From Bacteroidota bacterium (GTDB lineage Bacteria; Bacteroidota; Bacteroidia; Cytophagales; Cyclobacteriaceae): DNA of 64,000 nucleotides. The translations under genes were made by a program, and so were the position numbers. The stretch spans positions 62,001 to 126,000 of the forward strand of contig JAFDZA010000010.1 of NCBI GenBank assembly GCA_018267135.1, written 5' to 3'. Under the pieces are notes generated by a model that saw only the letters and a program-made list of their open reading frames with translations, was not told where the DNA came from and did not search any database. Positions within the stretch are counted from its first letter, which is position 1; each line of letters starts with the position of its first letter. Below are positions 15,991 through 25,002 of this stretch, one piece after another.

Positions 15991-16836
15991 ATGGAACGGC
16001 TGCTTAACTTTGTTTACACCTACCGGGCTTTCTTTACCTTTTTGTTATTGCAATTATTTTGCACGTGGCTGATTGTTCAAAACAACCACTATCAAAGTGC
16101 TGCTTACTTCAACTCGTCCAATGCCTTTTTTGCCCGCATCCATACGGTCTCTCAAAACATTCGAGATTATTTTGACCTGACCGATATTAACTCGGCATTG
16201 GCTCAACAGAATAATTTGTTGTTAAAAAAAATAACACAACAAAATCAGACATTGCAGCATTCAATAAATTTCAATCAGGCTAAAAAAGATTCCAGCCTGA
16301 TTAAGCAGTATGACTTTATCAGCGCTCGCGTTATCAATAACTCTACCCGTTCTTATAAAAATTTTATTACCATAGACCGGGGCTCGGCTGCGGGGCTGGC
16401 GCCCGGTATGGCCGCAGTTAGCGCAGGCAATGCCGTAGGTAAGGTAAAAACGGTATCAGCGCATTATGCTGTGCTTATCTCGCTGCTCAATATAGATGAG
16501 CAGGTTTCGTGTGTAATTAAACGAACCGGGCATTTTGGTACTGCGCAATGGGGTGGCCTCAACCCAATGTTGATCGGGCTAAAATATATTCCGCGCCATG
16601 TAAAGCCTCTGGTGGGCGACACCATTGTTACTTCCGGCTACAATGCGGTTTTCCCTCCGGGAATATTTATTGGCCGCATCAAAGAATTTAATCTGAACGA
16701 AGAAGCTTTGTTTTATGATATTCAGGTTGAACTCAGTCAGGATTTTTCTAAACTCAGTTACGTGGAAATAATTCATAACCGGCTGAAGAACGAAAAAGAT
16801 TCGCTGGAAACCCACACTCTTCCGGAAAGCAAATGA
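15991..16836 (+). CDS. mreC: Rod shape-determining protein MreC
   Basis: A 281-residue bitopic protein that links MreB to PBP2 in the elongasome. One membrane segment lies at residues 12-30 (FFTFLLLQLFCTWLIVQ). A coiled coil follows at about 65-95 (LAQQNNLLLKKITQQNQTLQ). The periplasmic beta-domain has IDRGSAAGLAPGMAAVSAGN and GDTIVTSGYNAVFPPGIFIG, both typical for MreC. It starts 4 bp after mreB and overlaps mreD by 4 bases. No oddities are visible. Confidence 0.93.
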   Translation: MERLLNFVYTYRAFFTFLLLQLFCTWLIVQNNHYQSAAYFNSSNAFFARIHTVSQNIRDYFDLTDINSALAQQNNLLLKKITQQNQTLQHSINFNQAKKDSSLIKQYDFISARVINNSTRSYKNFITIDRGSAAGLAPGMAAVSAGNAVGKVKTVSAHYAVLISLLNIDEQVSCVIKRTGHFGTAQWGGLNPMLIGLKYIPRHVKPLVGDTIVTSGYNAVFPPGIFIGRIKEFNLNEEALFYDIQVELSQDFSKLSYVEIIHNRLKNEKDSLETHTLPESK

Positions 16837-17348
16837 GTAGATCAGTCGTTATACAGTTTGTTTCTTTTTTTATTTATGTGCTGGCCCAAGCCATGCTTTT
16901 TAAAAATTTGGTTTTATTTAATACAGGCTTTTGTTTTTTATACATTGCCTATCTGCTGCTGCTGCCGGTAGAAACCAACTCGCTGGTGTTAATGCTGGTG
17001 GGTTTTGTGTTGGGGTTTTCAATCGATATTTTTTACAATAGTCTTGGGCAACACGCTTTGGCTACGGTTTTTATCGCTTACGTTCGAAACTATTGGCTAA
17101 GCGTTATTGCTCCACAAGGAGGGTATGATGCGGGTGCTTCTGCTTCGCTGGCCGAAAATGGGCTTCAGTGGTTTCTAGTGTATGCTATGCCACTTGTATT
17201 TGTTCATCATTTAATTTTGTTTTTAGTCGAGTCGGCTGGGTTTGCTTTATTTTGGTACTCAATGGCAAAGGCCATCAGCAGCATGCTCTTCACTGTAACG
17301 TTTATGATATTATTTCAATACTTGTTACCTGCACGCAGACGGATATGA
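16833..17348 (+). CDS. mreD: Rod shape-determining protein MreD
   Basis: A 171-residue hydrophobic protein with about five membrane segments. Sequence similarity of MreD is weak in general, but the size, the segment FVLGFSIDIFYNSLGQHALATVF (here spanning about residues 53-75) and the position between mreC and pbp2 make the call safe. The start overlaps mreC by 4 bases and the stop overlaps the pbp2 start, so the three proteins are likely made in matched amounts. Confidence 0.9.
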   Translation: MSRSVVIQFVSFFIYVLAQAMLFKNLVLFNTGFCFLYIAYLLLLPVETNSLVLMLVGFVLGFSIDIFYNSLGQHALATVFIAYVRNYWLSVIAPQGGYDAGASASLAENGLQWFLVYAMPLVFVHHLILFLVESAGFALFWYSMAKAISSMLFTVTFMILFQYLLPARRRI

Positions 17349-19162
17349 ACGAAGGAAGAAAAGAAATATTTCAAATCGTTTTTGTAGTAGTTGGTTTAAT
17401 TTTTCTGACTAAACTTTTTTTTGTTCAGGTAATTGATGACCGGTATGCCGAGTTGGCCAACAGCAATTCTATTTTACGCGTGGTAGAATATCCCTTCCGG
17501 GGATTGATTAAAGACCGCAACGGAAAACTCGTTGTTTACAATACTCCCGAGTATGATCTGCAGGTAATTATGAAAGATGTGCGGAGTTTTGACTCAGCTG
17601 CATTTTGCAACACCTTTCATTTAACCCGGCAAGAATTACGGAAGCGTTTCAAAGATTTAAAAGTCAAAAAGAAAGAATATTCAGCCGTAAAGCCGATGCG
17701 CTTTCTGGAGCAGCTCTCGGCCGAAGACTGGGCCCGCACGCAAGACCGGCTGGATGAATTTCCCGGCTTTTACATACAAGCCAGAACGACCCGTGCTTAT
17801 ACCACCCCCGCGCTGGCCAATGCCCTCGGCTATGTAAGCGAAGTAAGTAAAGAACAACTGAAGCAAGACCCGGCACACATCTATAAACAAGGCGACTACA
17901 TCGGCCAAAGTGGAATAGAATCTTTTTACGAAGAACAACTTCGCGGGAAACGCGGAATTCGTTTCCGCTTGCGCGATGTAAAAGGAATTGAAAAAGGATC
18001 TTTTAAAAACGGAGAGTATGATACCCTTTCTATACCCGGCCAGGATTTAACCACCAGCATTGACTTAGATCTTCAGTTATACGGTGAAAAACTGATGAAA
18101 GGAAAAGCCGGAAGCATTGTAGCCATTGAACCTGCTACCGGTGAAATCCTTTCTTTGGTATCCGGCCCTTCATACGATCCCAATTTGCTAACCGGAAAAA
18201 ATTACAGTGCCAACTTTAAACTCATCAGCACCGATACTTTAAAGCCTTTGTTTAATCGGCCACTCATGGCTCAATACCGGCCCGGTTCTATTTTTAAAAT
18301 AGCTCAAGCCATGACGGCCCTGCAAGAAAAAGTAATTACTCCCGAAACTCGCATTGTATGCGATCGTACCATTATCGGTTGCCACGGCCCACACACAAAC
18401 GAAGATCTGCGAGGCGCGATCGCCAACTCGTGCAATGTATATTTTTATACCGCCCTCCGCAGAATGATTAATCAAGGAAAAGCAAACGACCCTTTTGCCG
18501 ATGCGCGCATAGGTTTAAACGAGTGGGATCGCCACATTCATAGTTTTGGTTTTGGCAATAAACTCGGCATTGATTTGCCCAACGAAAAAAGCGGGCTGAT
18601 TCCTACGCCAGCCTATTACGATAAAGCCTACAACAACCGGCCCTGGAAATTTTCAAATATATATTCCATCGCCATCGGAGAAGGCGAAAACTTAGTAGTG
18701 CCTCTGCAAATGGCCAACTTTGCCGCCACCGTGGCCAACCGTGGTTTTTATTACATCCCCCACTTGGTAAAGGGAATTGGAAAAGATGCCCGGCCATTAT
18801 CTCCCTACACTGAACGCCATTACACGACCATAGACTCTGCAAATTTCAACATTGCCGTAGATGCTATGCAACAGGTGGTAGATGCCGGCACCGGCCAATG
18901 GTTTGCACACTTGCCCGATGTTGTGGTGTGTGGCAAAACCGGTACCGTGCAAAACGAACCTTTGCCTGACCACTCTGTATTTATTGCCTTTGCTCCGCGT
19001 GCGAAACCGCAAATTGCCATTTCTGTTTACGTAGAAAATGCCGGCCAGGGCGCAAGAGCCGCAGCCAGTATCGCCAGCTTAATGATCGAACGCTATTTGT
19101 TTAAACAAACCCGCAGGCAGTACATTGAAGATTATGTATTGGCCGGAAAGTTTTTAGACTGA
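17345..19162 (+). CDS. mrdA: Penicillin-binding protein 2, elongation transpeptidase
   Basis: A class B PBP of 605 residues that cross-links peptidoglycan during elongation together with RodA. One membrane anchor lies at residues 9-28. The dimerisation domain covers about 45-215. The transpeptidase motifs are complete: SIFK at 315-318 (catalytic Ser315), SCN at 362-364 and KTG at 531-533. The ATG at 17345 overlaps the mreD stop (ATGA) and gives the usual short cytoplasmic tail. A longer reading frame begins at 17168, but its extra 59 residues are mreD sequence in another frame and are not used. Confidence 0.95.
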   Translation: MNEGRKEIFQIVFVVVGLIFLTKLFFVQVIDDRYAELANSNSILRVVEYPFRGLIKDRNGKLVVYNTPEYDLQVIMKDVRSFDSAAFCNTFHLTRQELRKRFKDLKVKKKEYSAVKPMRFLEQLSAEDWARTQDRLDEFPGFYIQARTTRAYTTPALANALGYVSEVSKEQLKQDPAHIYKQGDYIGQSGIESFYEEQLRGKRGIRFRLRDVKGIEKGSFKNGEYDTLSIPGQDLTTSIDLDLQLYGEKLMKGKAGSIVAIEPATGEILSLVSGPSYDPNLLTGKNYSANFKLISTDTLKPLFNRPLMAQYRPGSIFKIAQAMTALQEKVITPETRIVCDRTIIGCHGPHTNEDLRGAIANSCNVYFYTALRRMINQGKANDPFADARIGLNEWDRHIHSFGFGNKLGIDLPNEKSGLIPTPAYYDKAYNNRPWKFSNIYSIAIGEGENLVVPLQMANFAATVANRGFYYIPHLVKGIGKDARPLSPYTERHYTTIDSANFNIAVDAMQQVVDAGTGQWFAHLPDVVVCGKTGTVQNEPLPDHSVFIAFAPRAKPQIAISVYVENAGQGARAAASIASLMIERYLFKQTRRQYIEDYVLAGKFLD

Positions 19163-20436
19163 TGAAAAGAGATTCTGATATATCCGGCTCAATGGATTGG
19201 ACTATTGTCATGTTATATATGGCATTAGTAATCCTCGGCTGGCTTAATGTTTTTGCGGCTGTGTATGATGAGAATGCCAAGCAATCTATTTTTGATTTAT
19301 CGCTTAACTCGGGCCGCCAGTTATTATTTATTGCCGCATCGGCATTAATTGCACTAGCCATCACTATTATAGATATGCGGTTTTACGAAACCTTTGCCTA
19401 TGTTTTTTACGGAATTATTTTGGTGATTTTAGTTATGGTCCCGGTTATTGGCAAAGAGGTGGGTGGCAATAAAGCGTGGATCGGGATCGGCTCTTTTGGC
19501 CTGCAACCGTCCGAGTTTGCCAAGTGCATTACGGCTTTGGCCGTAGCCAAATACATAGGCTCAGTAGGGTTTAGGATGGAAAATCTTAGAAATCAGGCTA
19601 TGCTATTTGTTATGATTGGGCTACCCATGGGGCTGATTCTGTTACAAAAAGATACCGGAACAGCTTTGGTCTTTACCTCTTTTGTGTTGGTTTTTTTTCG
19701 CGAAGGTATGTCTCCCTTCTTATTGATTGTGGGCCTCTGCGCCATCACTATTTTTATTTTAACACTGCTTATCCCGAACCCCATCTACTTGCATATCGCA
19801 ATCGGGGTGGTGCTGCTCGTGCTGATTGTTACCGGCAAAAAGAAAATCAGACGTATTATACTCTTAACTGTTGGCGCATTGTTGATTAGTGGGGTAATAG
19901 AAAGTGTAGATTATGTCGTGCATGATGTACTCAAACCCCATCAGCAAAATCGTATCAAAGCATTGATTAACCCGGATGCCGATCCGTTGGGTTTCGGATG
20001 GAATGTTACCCAATCTAAAATTGCCATTGGTAGTGGTGGTTTTTGGGGCAAAGGGTTTTTAAAAGGCACGCAAACTAAATTTGATTTTGTGCCGGCTCAA
20101 AGTACAGACTTTATTTTTTGTACCATTGGCGAAGAGCATGGGTGGATCGGCAGCCTGATTGTCATTGGCCTTTTTATTGCGTTGTTGCTCCGAATCATTT
20201 TTTTAGCGGAGCGTCAAAAAAATCGTTTTACCCGTACGTATGCATATAGTGTGGCCTGTATTTTCTTTTTTCATTTTGCCGTTAATATCGGTATGACCAT
20301 CGGTCTGTTTCCGGTCATTGGTATCCCCCTTCCTTTTTTTAGTTACGGGGGATCGGCCCTATGGAGTTTTACAATTTTACTTTTTATTTTGATAAAACTG
20401 GATGCTCACCGCGGGCAAGTACTGCAACGAATCTGA
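19162..20436 (+). CDS. rodA: Peptidoglycan glycosyltransferase RodA
   Basis: A 424-residue SEDS-family glycosyltransferase that polymerises lipid II for cell elongation. About ten hydrophobic segments are visible. Signature stretches are KAWIGIGSFGLQPSEFAK near residue 107, an extracellular loop with the NVTQSKIAIGSGGFWGKGF motif near residue 275, and PAQSTDFIFCTIGEEHGWIG near 313. The C-terminus keeps GIPLPFFSYGGSAL. It shares one base with the pbp2 stop and is the last gene of the shape operon. Confidence 0.95.
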   Translation: MKRDSDISGSMDWTIVMLYMALVILGWLNVFAAVYDENAKQSIFDLSLNSGRQLLFIAASALIALAITIIDMRFYETFAYVFYGIILVILVMVPVIGKEVGGNKAWIGIGSFGLQPSEFAKCITALAVAKYIGSVGFRMENLRNQAMLFVMIGLPMGLILLQKDTGTALVFTSFVLVFFREGMSPFLLIVGLCAITIFILTLLIPNPIYLHIAIGVVLLVLIVTGKKKIRRIILLTVGALLISGVIESVDYVVHDVLKPHQQNRIKALINPDADPLGFGWNVTQSKIAIGSGGFWGKGFLKGTQTKFDFVPAQSTDFIFCTIGEEHGWIGSLIVIGLFIALLLRIIFLAERQKNRFTRTYAYSVACIFFFHFAVNIGMTIGLFPVIGIPLPFFSYGGSALWSFTILLFILIKLDAHRGQVLQRI

Positions 20437-20463
20437 ATTTATTTTCAGTTCTTTGGCCTCTAC

Positions 20464-22152
20464 TTATTTTCTTTCAAAAACTATTTTCCCGCCTACCATC
20501 GTTTTTAATACCCTCACCTCTTTTATTTTTTCTGGTGCAATGGTAAAAATGTTTTGATCCAGAATTACCAAGTCAGCCAATTTTCCTTTTTCTAAGGAAC
20601 CTTTAATTCCTTCTTCAAAGGAAGCATACGCGGCATGTAAGGTGTAGGCTGTTACGGCTTGTTCAACAGAAATTTTTTGTTCGGGAAACCATCCTTCAGG
20701 GTTTTTGTTATCTAACGTTCTGCGTGTTACCGCTGCATAAATTCCTTCCAGGGGAGTAGCCGGTGCCACTGGCCAATCACTTCCAAAAGTTACTATCGTG
20801 CCTGCATCCAGCAGCGATTTAAAAGCATACGTTGTTTTGCATCGTTCCTGTCCTATTATTTTTTCTGCCCAGCGGCCATCGTCAATGGCATGATAGGGTT
20901 GCATACTGGCCAGAATATGTCCTTTTGCCAGCCGGGGAATATCGGCCGGGGCTATGTGCTGAGCATGTTCAATACGAAACCGGTAATCTTTGTTTCCATT
21001 TTCTTTTTCTATTCGTTCAAAAATATTCAGTAAAGTGTGAATCGCCTTGTCTCCGATAGCATGAACCATCACATGCAACCCGGCCGAATCAGCCGATTTA
21101 GCAAGACGGTACAAATCGCGTTCAGGCGTAATAAAAAATCCTGAATCCGTTGGCAAATCCAAATAAGGTTTAAAAAATGCTGCAGTGTGTGATCCTAACG
21201 AACCATCAACGAATGCTTTGAGTCCCCCTATACGTAACCACTTATCGCCCCTCCCCTGCCGGTTAATTTTTGTATTCAATTCTTTCCATTCATTCAGCAT
21301 ACGGCAATCATATATCCGCGTAATAAGTTTATTGTTTTTTTGCGCCCTCTCAAAAGTATGGTTGTACCCATACATATTGTGTGCACTGGTAACTCCGTGA
21401 GAAGCCACATAGTTCATCGCGGCTTGCAAAGCATTATCCTCTGCTTCCGGAGAGGCCGGTGGAACGACCTCGTTTACGTTGCTCGTTGCGTTGTCTTTTA
21501 GTATTCCGGTTAGTCTTCTTTTGGCATCGCGAACAAAAGTTCCGCCTTTTACCTCTTTTACCTGATCGGTAATGCCCGCTGCTTTCAATGCGAGCGAATT
21601 CGCCAGCGACATGTGGCCATCTAGCCGGGTTACCCACACGGGGTTGTGGGGCGTAACTTCGTCAATCCAATTTCGGTCGGGCAATTCTCCGCCCCAGTTT
21701 TCATGATCCCAGTTTCCACCTAAAATCCACTCGCCTGGTTTTTTTAATTTGGCAAAATCAGCGATCCGCTGTATAAATTCTATTTTTGTTTTAGCCTCGC
21801 GGAGTTGTACCGATGATAGAGCAAAGCCGGCTTCCACAAAATGAGTGTGTGTATCTATAAAGCCGGGCACAATTAATTGATTCGAGTCATAAACCGATAC
21901 CTTGGTAGCGGCTCCTTTCTGTTCTAAGATTTCATTTTGATTCCCTACTGCCACGATGGAATCGCCTACGATGGCCAGCGCCTCAACCCAAGGCTGAGCC
22001 GGATTGGCCGTCCAAATTTTCCCAACAATAATCTGGTCGGCAATTATTTGTTTTTTAAATGTGCATGAAAAAAGTAAACTCACTATGGGGAAAAAAAATA
22101 AACAAATCTTGGTGGGTGTCAAAAATGGGGACAGTGGGTGAGTTGTTTTCAT
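20464..22152 (-). CDS. Amidohydrolase family 3 lipoprotein
   Basis: A 562-residue metal-dependent amidohydrolase of the YtcJ-like group (amidohydrolase 3). The signal peptide ends in a lipobox (LLFSC, Cys30), so it is likely attached to an envelope membrane. The metal site starts with GFIDTHTHFVEAG (His102 and His104); later ligands are in HVMVHAIGDKAI and RIEHAQHIAPADI, and the final Asp is in FGSDWPVAP. The natural substrate cannot be told; the family cleaves amide or carbamate bonds of small molecules. It ends 27 bp from rodA on the opposite strand, and its start overlaps the MazG-like gene by 4 bases. Confidence 0.88.
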   Translation of the reverse strand: MKTTHPLSPFLTPTKICLFFFPIVSLLFSCTFKKQIIADQIIVGKIWTANPAQPWVEALAIVGDSIVAVGNQNEILEQKGAATKVSVYDSNQLIVPGFIDTHTHFVEAGFALSSVQLREAKTKIEFIQRIADFAKLKKPGEWILGGNWDHENWGGELPDRNWIDEVTPHNPVWVTRLDGHMSLANSLALKAAGITDQVKEVKGGTFVRDAKRRLTGILKDNATSNVNEVVPPASPEAEDNALQAAMNYVASHGVTSAHNMYGYNHTFERAQKNNKLITRIYDCRMLNEWKELNTKINRQGRGDKWLRIGGLKAFVDGSLGSHTAAFFKPYLDLPTDSGFFITPERDLYRLAKSADSAGLHVMVHAIGDKAIHTLLNIFERIEKENGNKDYRFRIEHAQHIAPADIPRLAKGHILASMQPYHAIDDGRWAEKIIGQERCKTTYAFKSLLDAGTIVTFGSDWPVAPATPLEGIYAAVTRRTLDNKNPEGWFPEQKISVEQAVTAYTLHAAYASFEEGIKGSLEKGKLADLVILDQNIFTIAPEKIKEVRVLKTMVGGKIVFERK

Positions 22153-22475
22153 TTTAGTTTAGGATTTTTATGATGACGGTCTTTATCTCGCTGCGTTTTC
22201 TTTTCTATATTTTTTTTAAAAGCCTTTGTCAGATCCACACCGGTTTGGTTGGCCAGGCAAATCAGCACCCACAACACATCGGCCATTTCATCTTCTAATT
22301 CTTTTCCTTTGTCCGATTCTTTCTCTGATTGCTCACCATACCGTCTGGCCATGATGCGGGCGAGCTCGCCCACTTCTTCGGTAAGAATGGCCAGATTGGT
22401 GAGCTCGTTAAAATAACGAACTCCGTGTGTTTTTATCCATTGATCAACTTGCGCCTGAGCTTCCTTTAACAACAT
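22149..22475 (-). CDS. MazG-like nucleotide pyrophosphohydrolase
   Basis: A 108-residue all-helical protein of the MazG/iMazG type, which hydrolyses nucleoside triphosphates to monophosphates. The Mg-binding acidic motifs are visible: LTEEVGELARI near residue 31 and ELEDEMADVLW near residue 60. The C-terminus is Lys-rich. Small single-domain forms such as this often clean the nucleotide pool of non-canonical dNTPs. The stop overlaps the start of the amidohydrolase gene by 4 bases, and it follows the VanX-like gene by 20 bp on the same strand. Confidence 0.85.
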   Translation of the reverse strand: MLLKEAQAQVDQWIKTHGVRYFNELTNLAILTEEVGELARIMARRYGEQSEKESDKGKELEDEMADVLWVLICLANQTGVDLTKAFKKNIEKKTQRDKDRHHKNPKLK

Positions 22476-22495
22476 CTATTTTAATTTTAATTTTT

Positions 22496-23167
22496 TTAAG
22501 GCAGTTCTTCAAAATCAATATTCATTACTTCAAAGTTTTTCCAGCCGTTAAAATCAAAGTGCCACCATTCGGCTTCATACACACGGAAGCCGTTCTTCGT
22601 CATAATAGAAATTAACGTGTGACGGTTTTTTTTTATTTCCGGGTCGCTGATGGGGTAATCAGGCCACGATTGTTTTACAGGCGAATCATACTCGGTGGGC
22701 ATAGCCAGTTCTTTTTTGGTTTTTAAATCAATCAGTGTCAGGTCAAGTGCACAGCCGCGGTTATGTTTAGAGCCTTTATATGGGCTGGCCACATAAGTTG
22801 TATCGCCTTTCATTATTTCAAAAAATTTTATGGTGGCGGAGTAGGGGCGGTAGGCATCATAAATTTTTATTCCGTATCCCAGATTATTAAAATCGGCCTG
22901 TGCTCTGGCTAAAGCCTCGGCTACCGGCTTGCGGGCATACGCTTTGGCCAGATTGTAAATTTTTGAGCCTGTAAAGTTATGGCGGGTGGCATAGCGAATA
23001 TCAAGTATAAGGGAGGGGATTACTTTCTGCAATTCTACCAGTTCATTTTCAGGATGGATCGTTAATGAAGACCGATACTCTTTTATTTTCATGGGGGTAA
23101 GTCCATAGTGATGCTGAGCCTTCGCGGTAACGACAAGAAGGGAAAAGGCTATTAAGCAGATTTTCAT
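22496..23167 (-). CDS. D-alanyl-D-alanine dipeptidase, VanX-like (secreted)
   Basis: A secreted zinc dipeptidase of the VanX/DdpX (M15D) family. With the start at 23167 it has a clean signal peptide (MKICLIAFSLLVVTAKAQ); the frame is open further upstream to 23227, but the added residues would hide the signal. Zinc ligands are His135 and Asp142 in SKHNRGCALD and His203 in EWWHFDF, with Glu200 as base and Arg in IYDAYRPYS near residue 97 for the transition state. It probably recycles D-Ala-D-Ala or related dipeptides in the periplasm. There is no vanH or vanA neighbour, so it is not a glycopeptide resistance cassette. Confidence 0.88.
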   Translation of the reverse strand: MKICLIAFSLLVVTAKAQHHYGLTPMKIKEYRSSLTIHPENELVELQKVIPSLILDIRYATRHNFTGSKIYNLAKAYARKPVAEALARAQADFNNLGYGIKIYDAYRPYSATIKFFEIMKGDTTYVASPYKGSKHNRGCALDLTLIDLKTKKELAMPTEYDSPVKQSWPDYPISDPEIKKNRHTLISIMTKNGFRVYEAEWWHFDFNGWKNFEVMNIDFEELP

Positions 23168-23297
23168 AAATGGTAGGTTTAGCTCATTTAAAAATACACA
23201 TTGCCTTTGTTTTTTCATCGTACTCATTTTTTTATACCAATCTATTGTTCGTATTCTTATTATTTATTTTGTAGTTTTAAGCAATCGAAAGAATGAC

Positions 23298-23362
23298 GCG
23301 AAGACCAGTTCTATCTTATTGATCAGTCTGATTCAGTAAGGAACTTGTCTTCGCTTTTTTTT
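23298..23362 (+). terminator. Long hairpin with T run ahead of the phoH-like gene
   Basis: The arms GCGAAGACCAGTTC (23298-23311) and GAACTTGTCTTCGC (23341-23354) pair with one mismatch in 14. Inside, CTTATTGA (23315-23322) pairs with TCAGTAAG (23333-23340), leaving a 3-base bulge and a 10-base loop. Eight T (23355-23362) follow directly on the plus strand, as in an intrinsic terminator. The upstream gene points the other way, so the only plus-strand transcript it could end is the leader of the phoH-like gene or a small RNA. Function is inferred. Confidence 0.6.
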
Positions 23363-23377
23363 AACCTGTTTCCGTGT

Positions 23378-24748
23378 ATGGCCAAACTAAAAAAAGAAAA
23401 AAATCTGCCGGCCGGCAAGGCTGGTAAAAAAATTTTTGTGCTCGACACTTCCGTCATCATTTTTGAGCATAACAGCATCCTCAACTTCGATGAACACGAT
23501 ATCGGCATACCGATTACCGTGCTGGAAGAACTGGATAACTTTAAAAAAGGAAACGACACTAAAAACTTTGAAGCCCGTGAGTTTATCCGGCTGATTGACA
23601 AACTAGCCAAAAGCCAGATGCTGCACCAATGGAACCCCATTAATGGAAAAGGCAAGGGCAACTTTAAAGTAGTAATGGATACGGGCGGCATCAGCGGTAT
23701 GGATGCCAACAAAGTATTTAATGAAGAAAAAGCGGATCACCGTATATTAAATGCTGCGCTTTTATTGCAGAAAGAAGAAAAGGGGAGGAAGGTAATTTTA
23801 GTAAGCAAGGATATTAACCTGAGGCTGAAAGCAAAAGCACTTGGGCTAAATGCCGAAGATTATACTACCGGGAAAATACAAAACATCAGTTCTTTACACA
23901 CCGGCCGCACGGTAGTAGATAATGCCGATTCGGATGCCATTGATCTAATCTACGAAAAAGGATATTGCCCACCCCAGGAAGTGCTGGGCAAAGAGAAGCC
24001 AATGAAAAACCACTACTATATTTTGAAGAGTGGAAAAAAATCAGTGCTCGCTTTTTACAATTCGGCCAATGGCATGGTAGAGCAAGTAGAAAAAAGAAAT
24101 GCCTACGGCATCAAGCCGCGCAATGCCGAGCAGGCTTTTGCTATTCATGCGGTATTAAAACCAGAAATAAAATTAGTTTCCATGCAAGGAGTGGCGGGCA
24201 CCGGAAAAACATTAATTGCCTTAGCTGCTGCTCTTGAACAAAAACGAGAATATAAACAGATTTATCTGGCCCGGCCTATTGTGCCACTTAGTAACAAAGA
24301 CATTGGCTACCTGCCGGGTGATATTAAATCGAAGCTGAACCCCTATATGGAGCCGCTGTGGGATAACCTGAAATTCATTCAAAATCAATATAGCGAGAGT
24401 GATAAAGAATACTCGAAGATTACCGAAATGGTAAACAATGAAAAATTGGTGATTACCCCACTGGCCTACATCCGAGGCAGAAGCTTGTCTAACATTTGCT
24501 TTATCGTGGACGAGGCGCAAAACCTTACACCCCATGAAGTGAAAACCATTATTACCCGGGCCGGAGAAAATACCAAAATCATTTTCACCGGTGATATTCA
24601 CCAGATTGATACCCCTTATCTCGACTCGCAAAGCAACGGACTCTCCTATCTGATCGATCGTTTGAAAGATCATGAATTGTATGCCCACATTACGCTGGAA
24701 AAGGGTGAGCGCAGTGAATTGGCCAATCTGGCCAATGACCTCTTGTAA
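23378..24748 (+). CDS. PhoH-like ATPase with N-terminal PIN domain
   Basis: A 456-residue PhoH2-type protein: an N-terminal PIN nuclease domain (residues 17-150, first acid in VLDTSVIIFEH, later DHRILNAAL and SKDINLRLKAKALG) and a C-terminal PhoH helicase-like ATPase (Walker A GVAGTGKT near 272, Walker B CFIVDEAQN near 377). This family has RNA unwinding and cleaving activity. The ATG at 23378 is preferred over an in-frame TTG at 23345 that falls inside the preceding hairpin. Residues 9-17 contain a low-complexity LPAGKAGK insert coded by a GC-rich palindrome. No partner antitoxin gene is obvious. Confidence 0.9.
   Translation: MAKLKKEKNLPAGKAGKKIFVLDTSVIIFEHNSILNFDEHDIGIPITVLEELDNFKKGNDTKNFEAREFIRLIDKLAKSQMLHQWNPINGKGKGNFKVVMDTGGISGMDANKVFNEEKADHRILNAALLLQKEEKGRKVILVSKDINLRLKAKALGLNAEDYTTGKIQNISSLHTGRTVVDNADSDAIDLIYEKGYCPPQEVLGKEKPMKNHYYILKSGKKSVLAFYNSANGMVEQVEKRNAYGIKPRNAEQAFAIHAVLKPEIKLVSMQGVAGTGKTLIALAAALEQKREYKQIYLARPIVPLSNKDIGYLPGDIKSKLNPYMEPLWDNLKFIQNQYSESDKEYSKITEMVNNEKLVITPLAYIRGRSLSNICFIVDEAQNLTPHEVKTIITRAGENTKIIFTGDIHQIDTPYLDSQSNGLSYLIDRLKDHELYAHITLEKGERSELANLANDLL
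23405..23424. repeat. Short GC-rich palindrome inside the phoH-like gene
   Basis: CTGCCGGCCGGCAAGGCTGG interrupts an AT-rich, Lys-coding stretch and contains the perfect palindrome GCCGGCCGGC (23407-23416). It encodes LPAGKAG just before the PIN domain. From memory, similar LPAG(K/R)-type inserts occur in unrelated Bacteroidota proteins, which would fit a small dispersed repeat. This was not searched. Confidence 0.4.
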
Positions 24749-25002
24749 ACGAAAAAGGCAGTAACCAAAGGTTGCAAGATTTCTTGGTTCTTTGCCGGAT
24801 TTCAGGCTTCTGTTATCATAATTGCTTTGTATTACACCCTTTAAAATAAAAAAGGCTTGTAATGAATCTGCTCAATCAGCATGATATGACCGGTGGCATT
24901 ACAATTATGAGACTGTTCTTAGTTGGCCATTTTATGGCGTTTTTTATTCAGTCATTTACTTCTATTTCCTTTGCTGTATCAAATCCAAGAAAAAATAAAG
25001 CT

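Noticed and set aside
17168..17344. Extended start of the pbp2 frame
   Set aside because: The extra 59 residues are mreD in another frame. The ATG at 17345 overlaps the mreD stop and gives the normal PBP2 start.
22496..23167. Glycopeptide-resistance cassette because of the VanX-like gene
   Set aside because: No vanH, vanA or two-component genes are beside it. A signal peptide points to a housekeeping periplasmic dipeptidase.
24760..24797. Stem after the phoH-like gene as terminator
   Set aside because: The stem is short with an internal loop and is not followed by a T run.
24862..25002. Upstream extension of the small 25003 gene
   Set aside because: The 47 added residues are hydrophobic and unlike the rest. 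I kept the Met at 25003 but cannot exclude the longer form.
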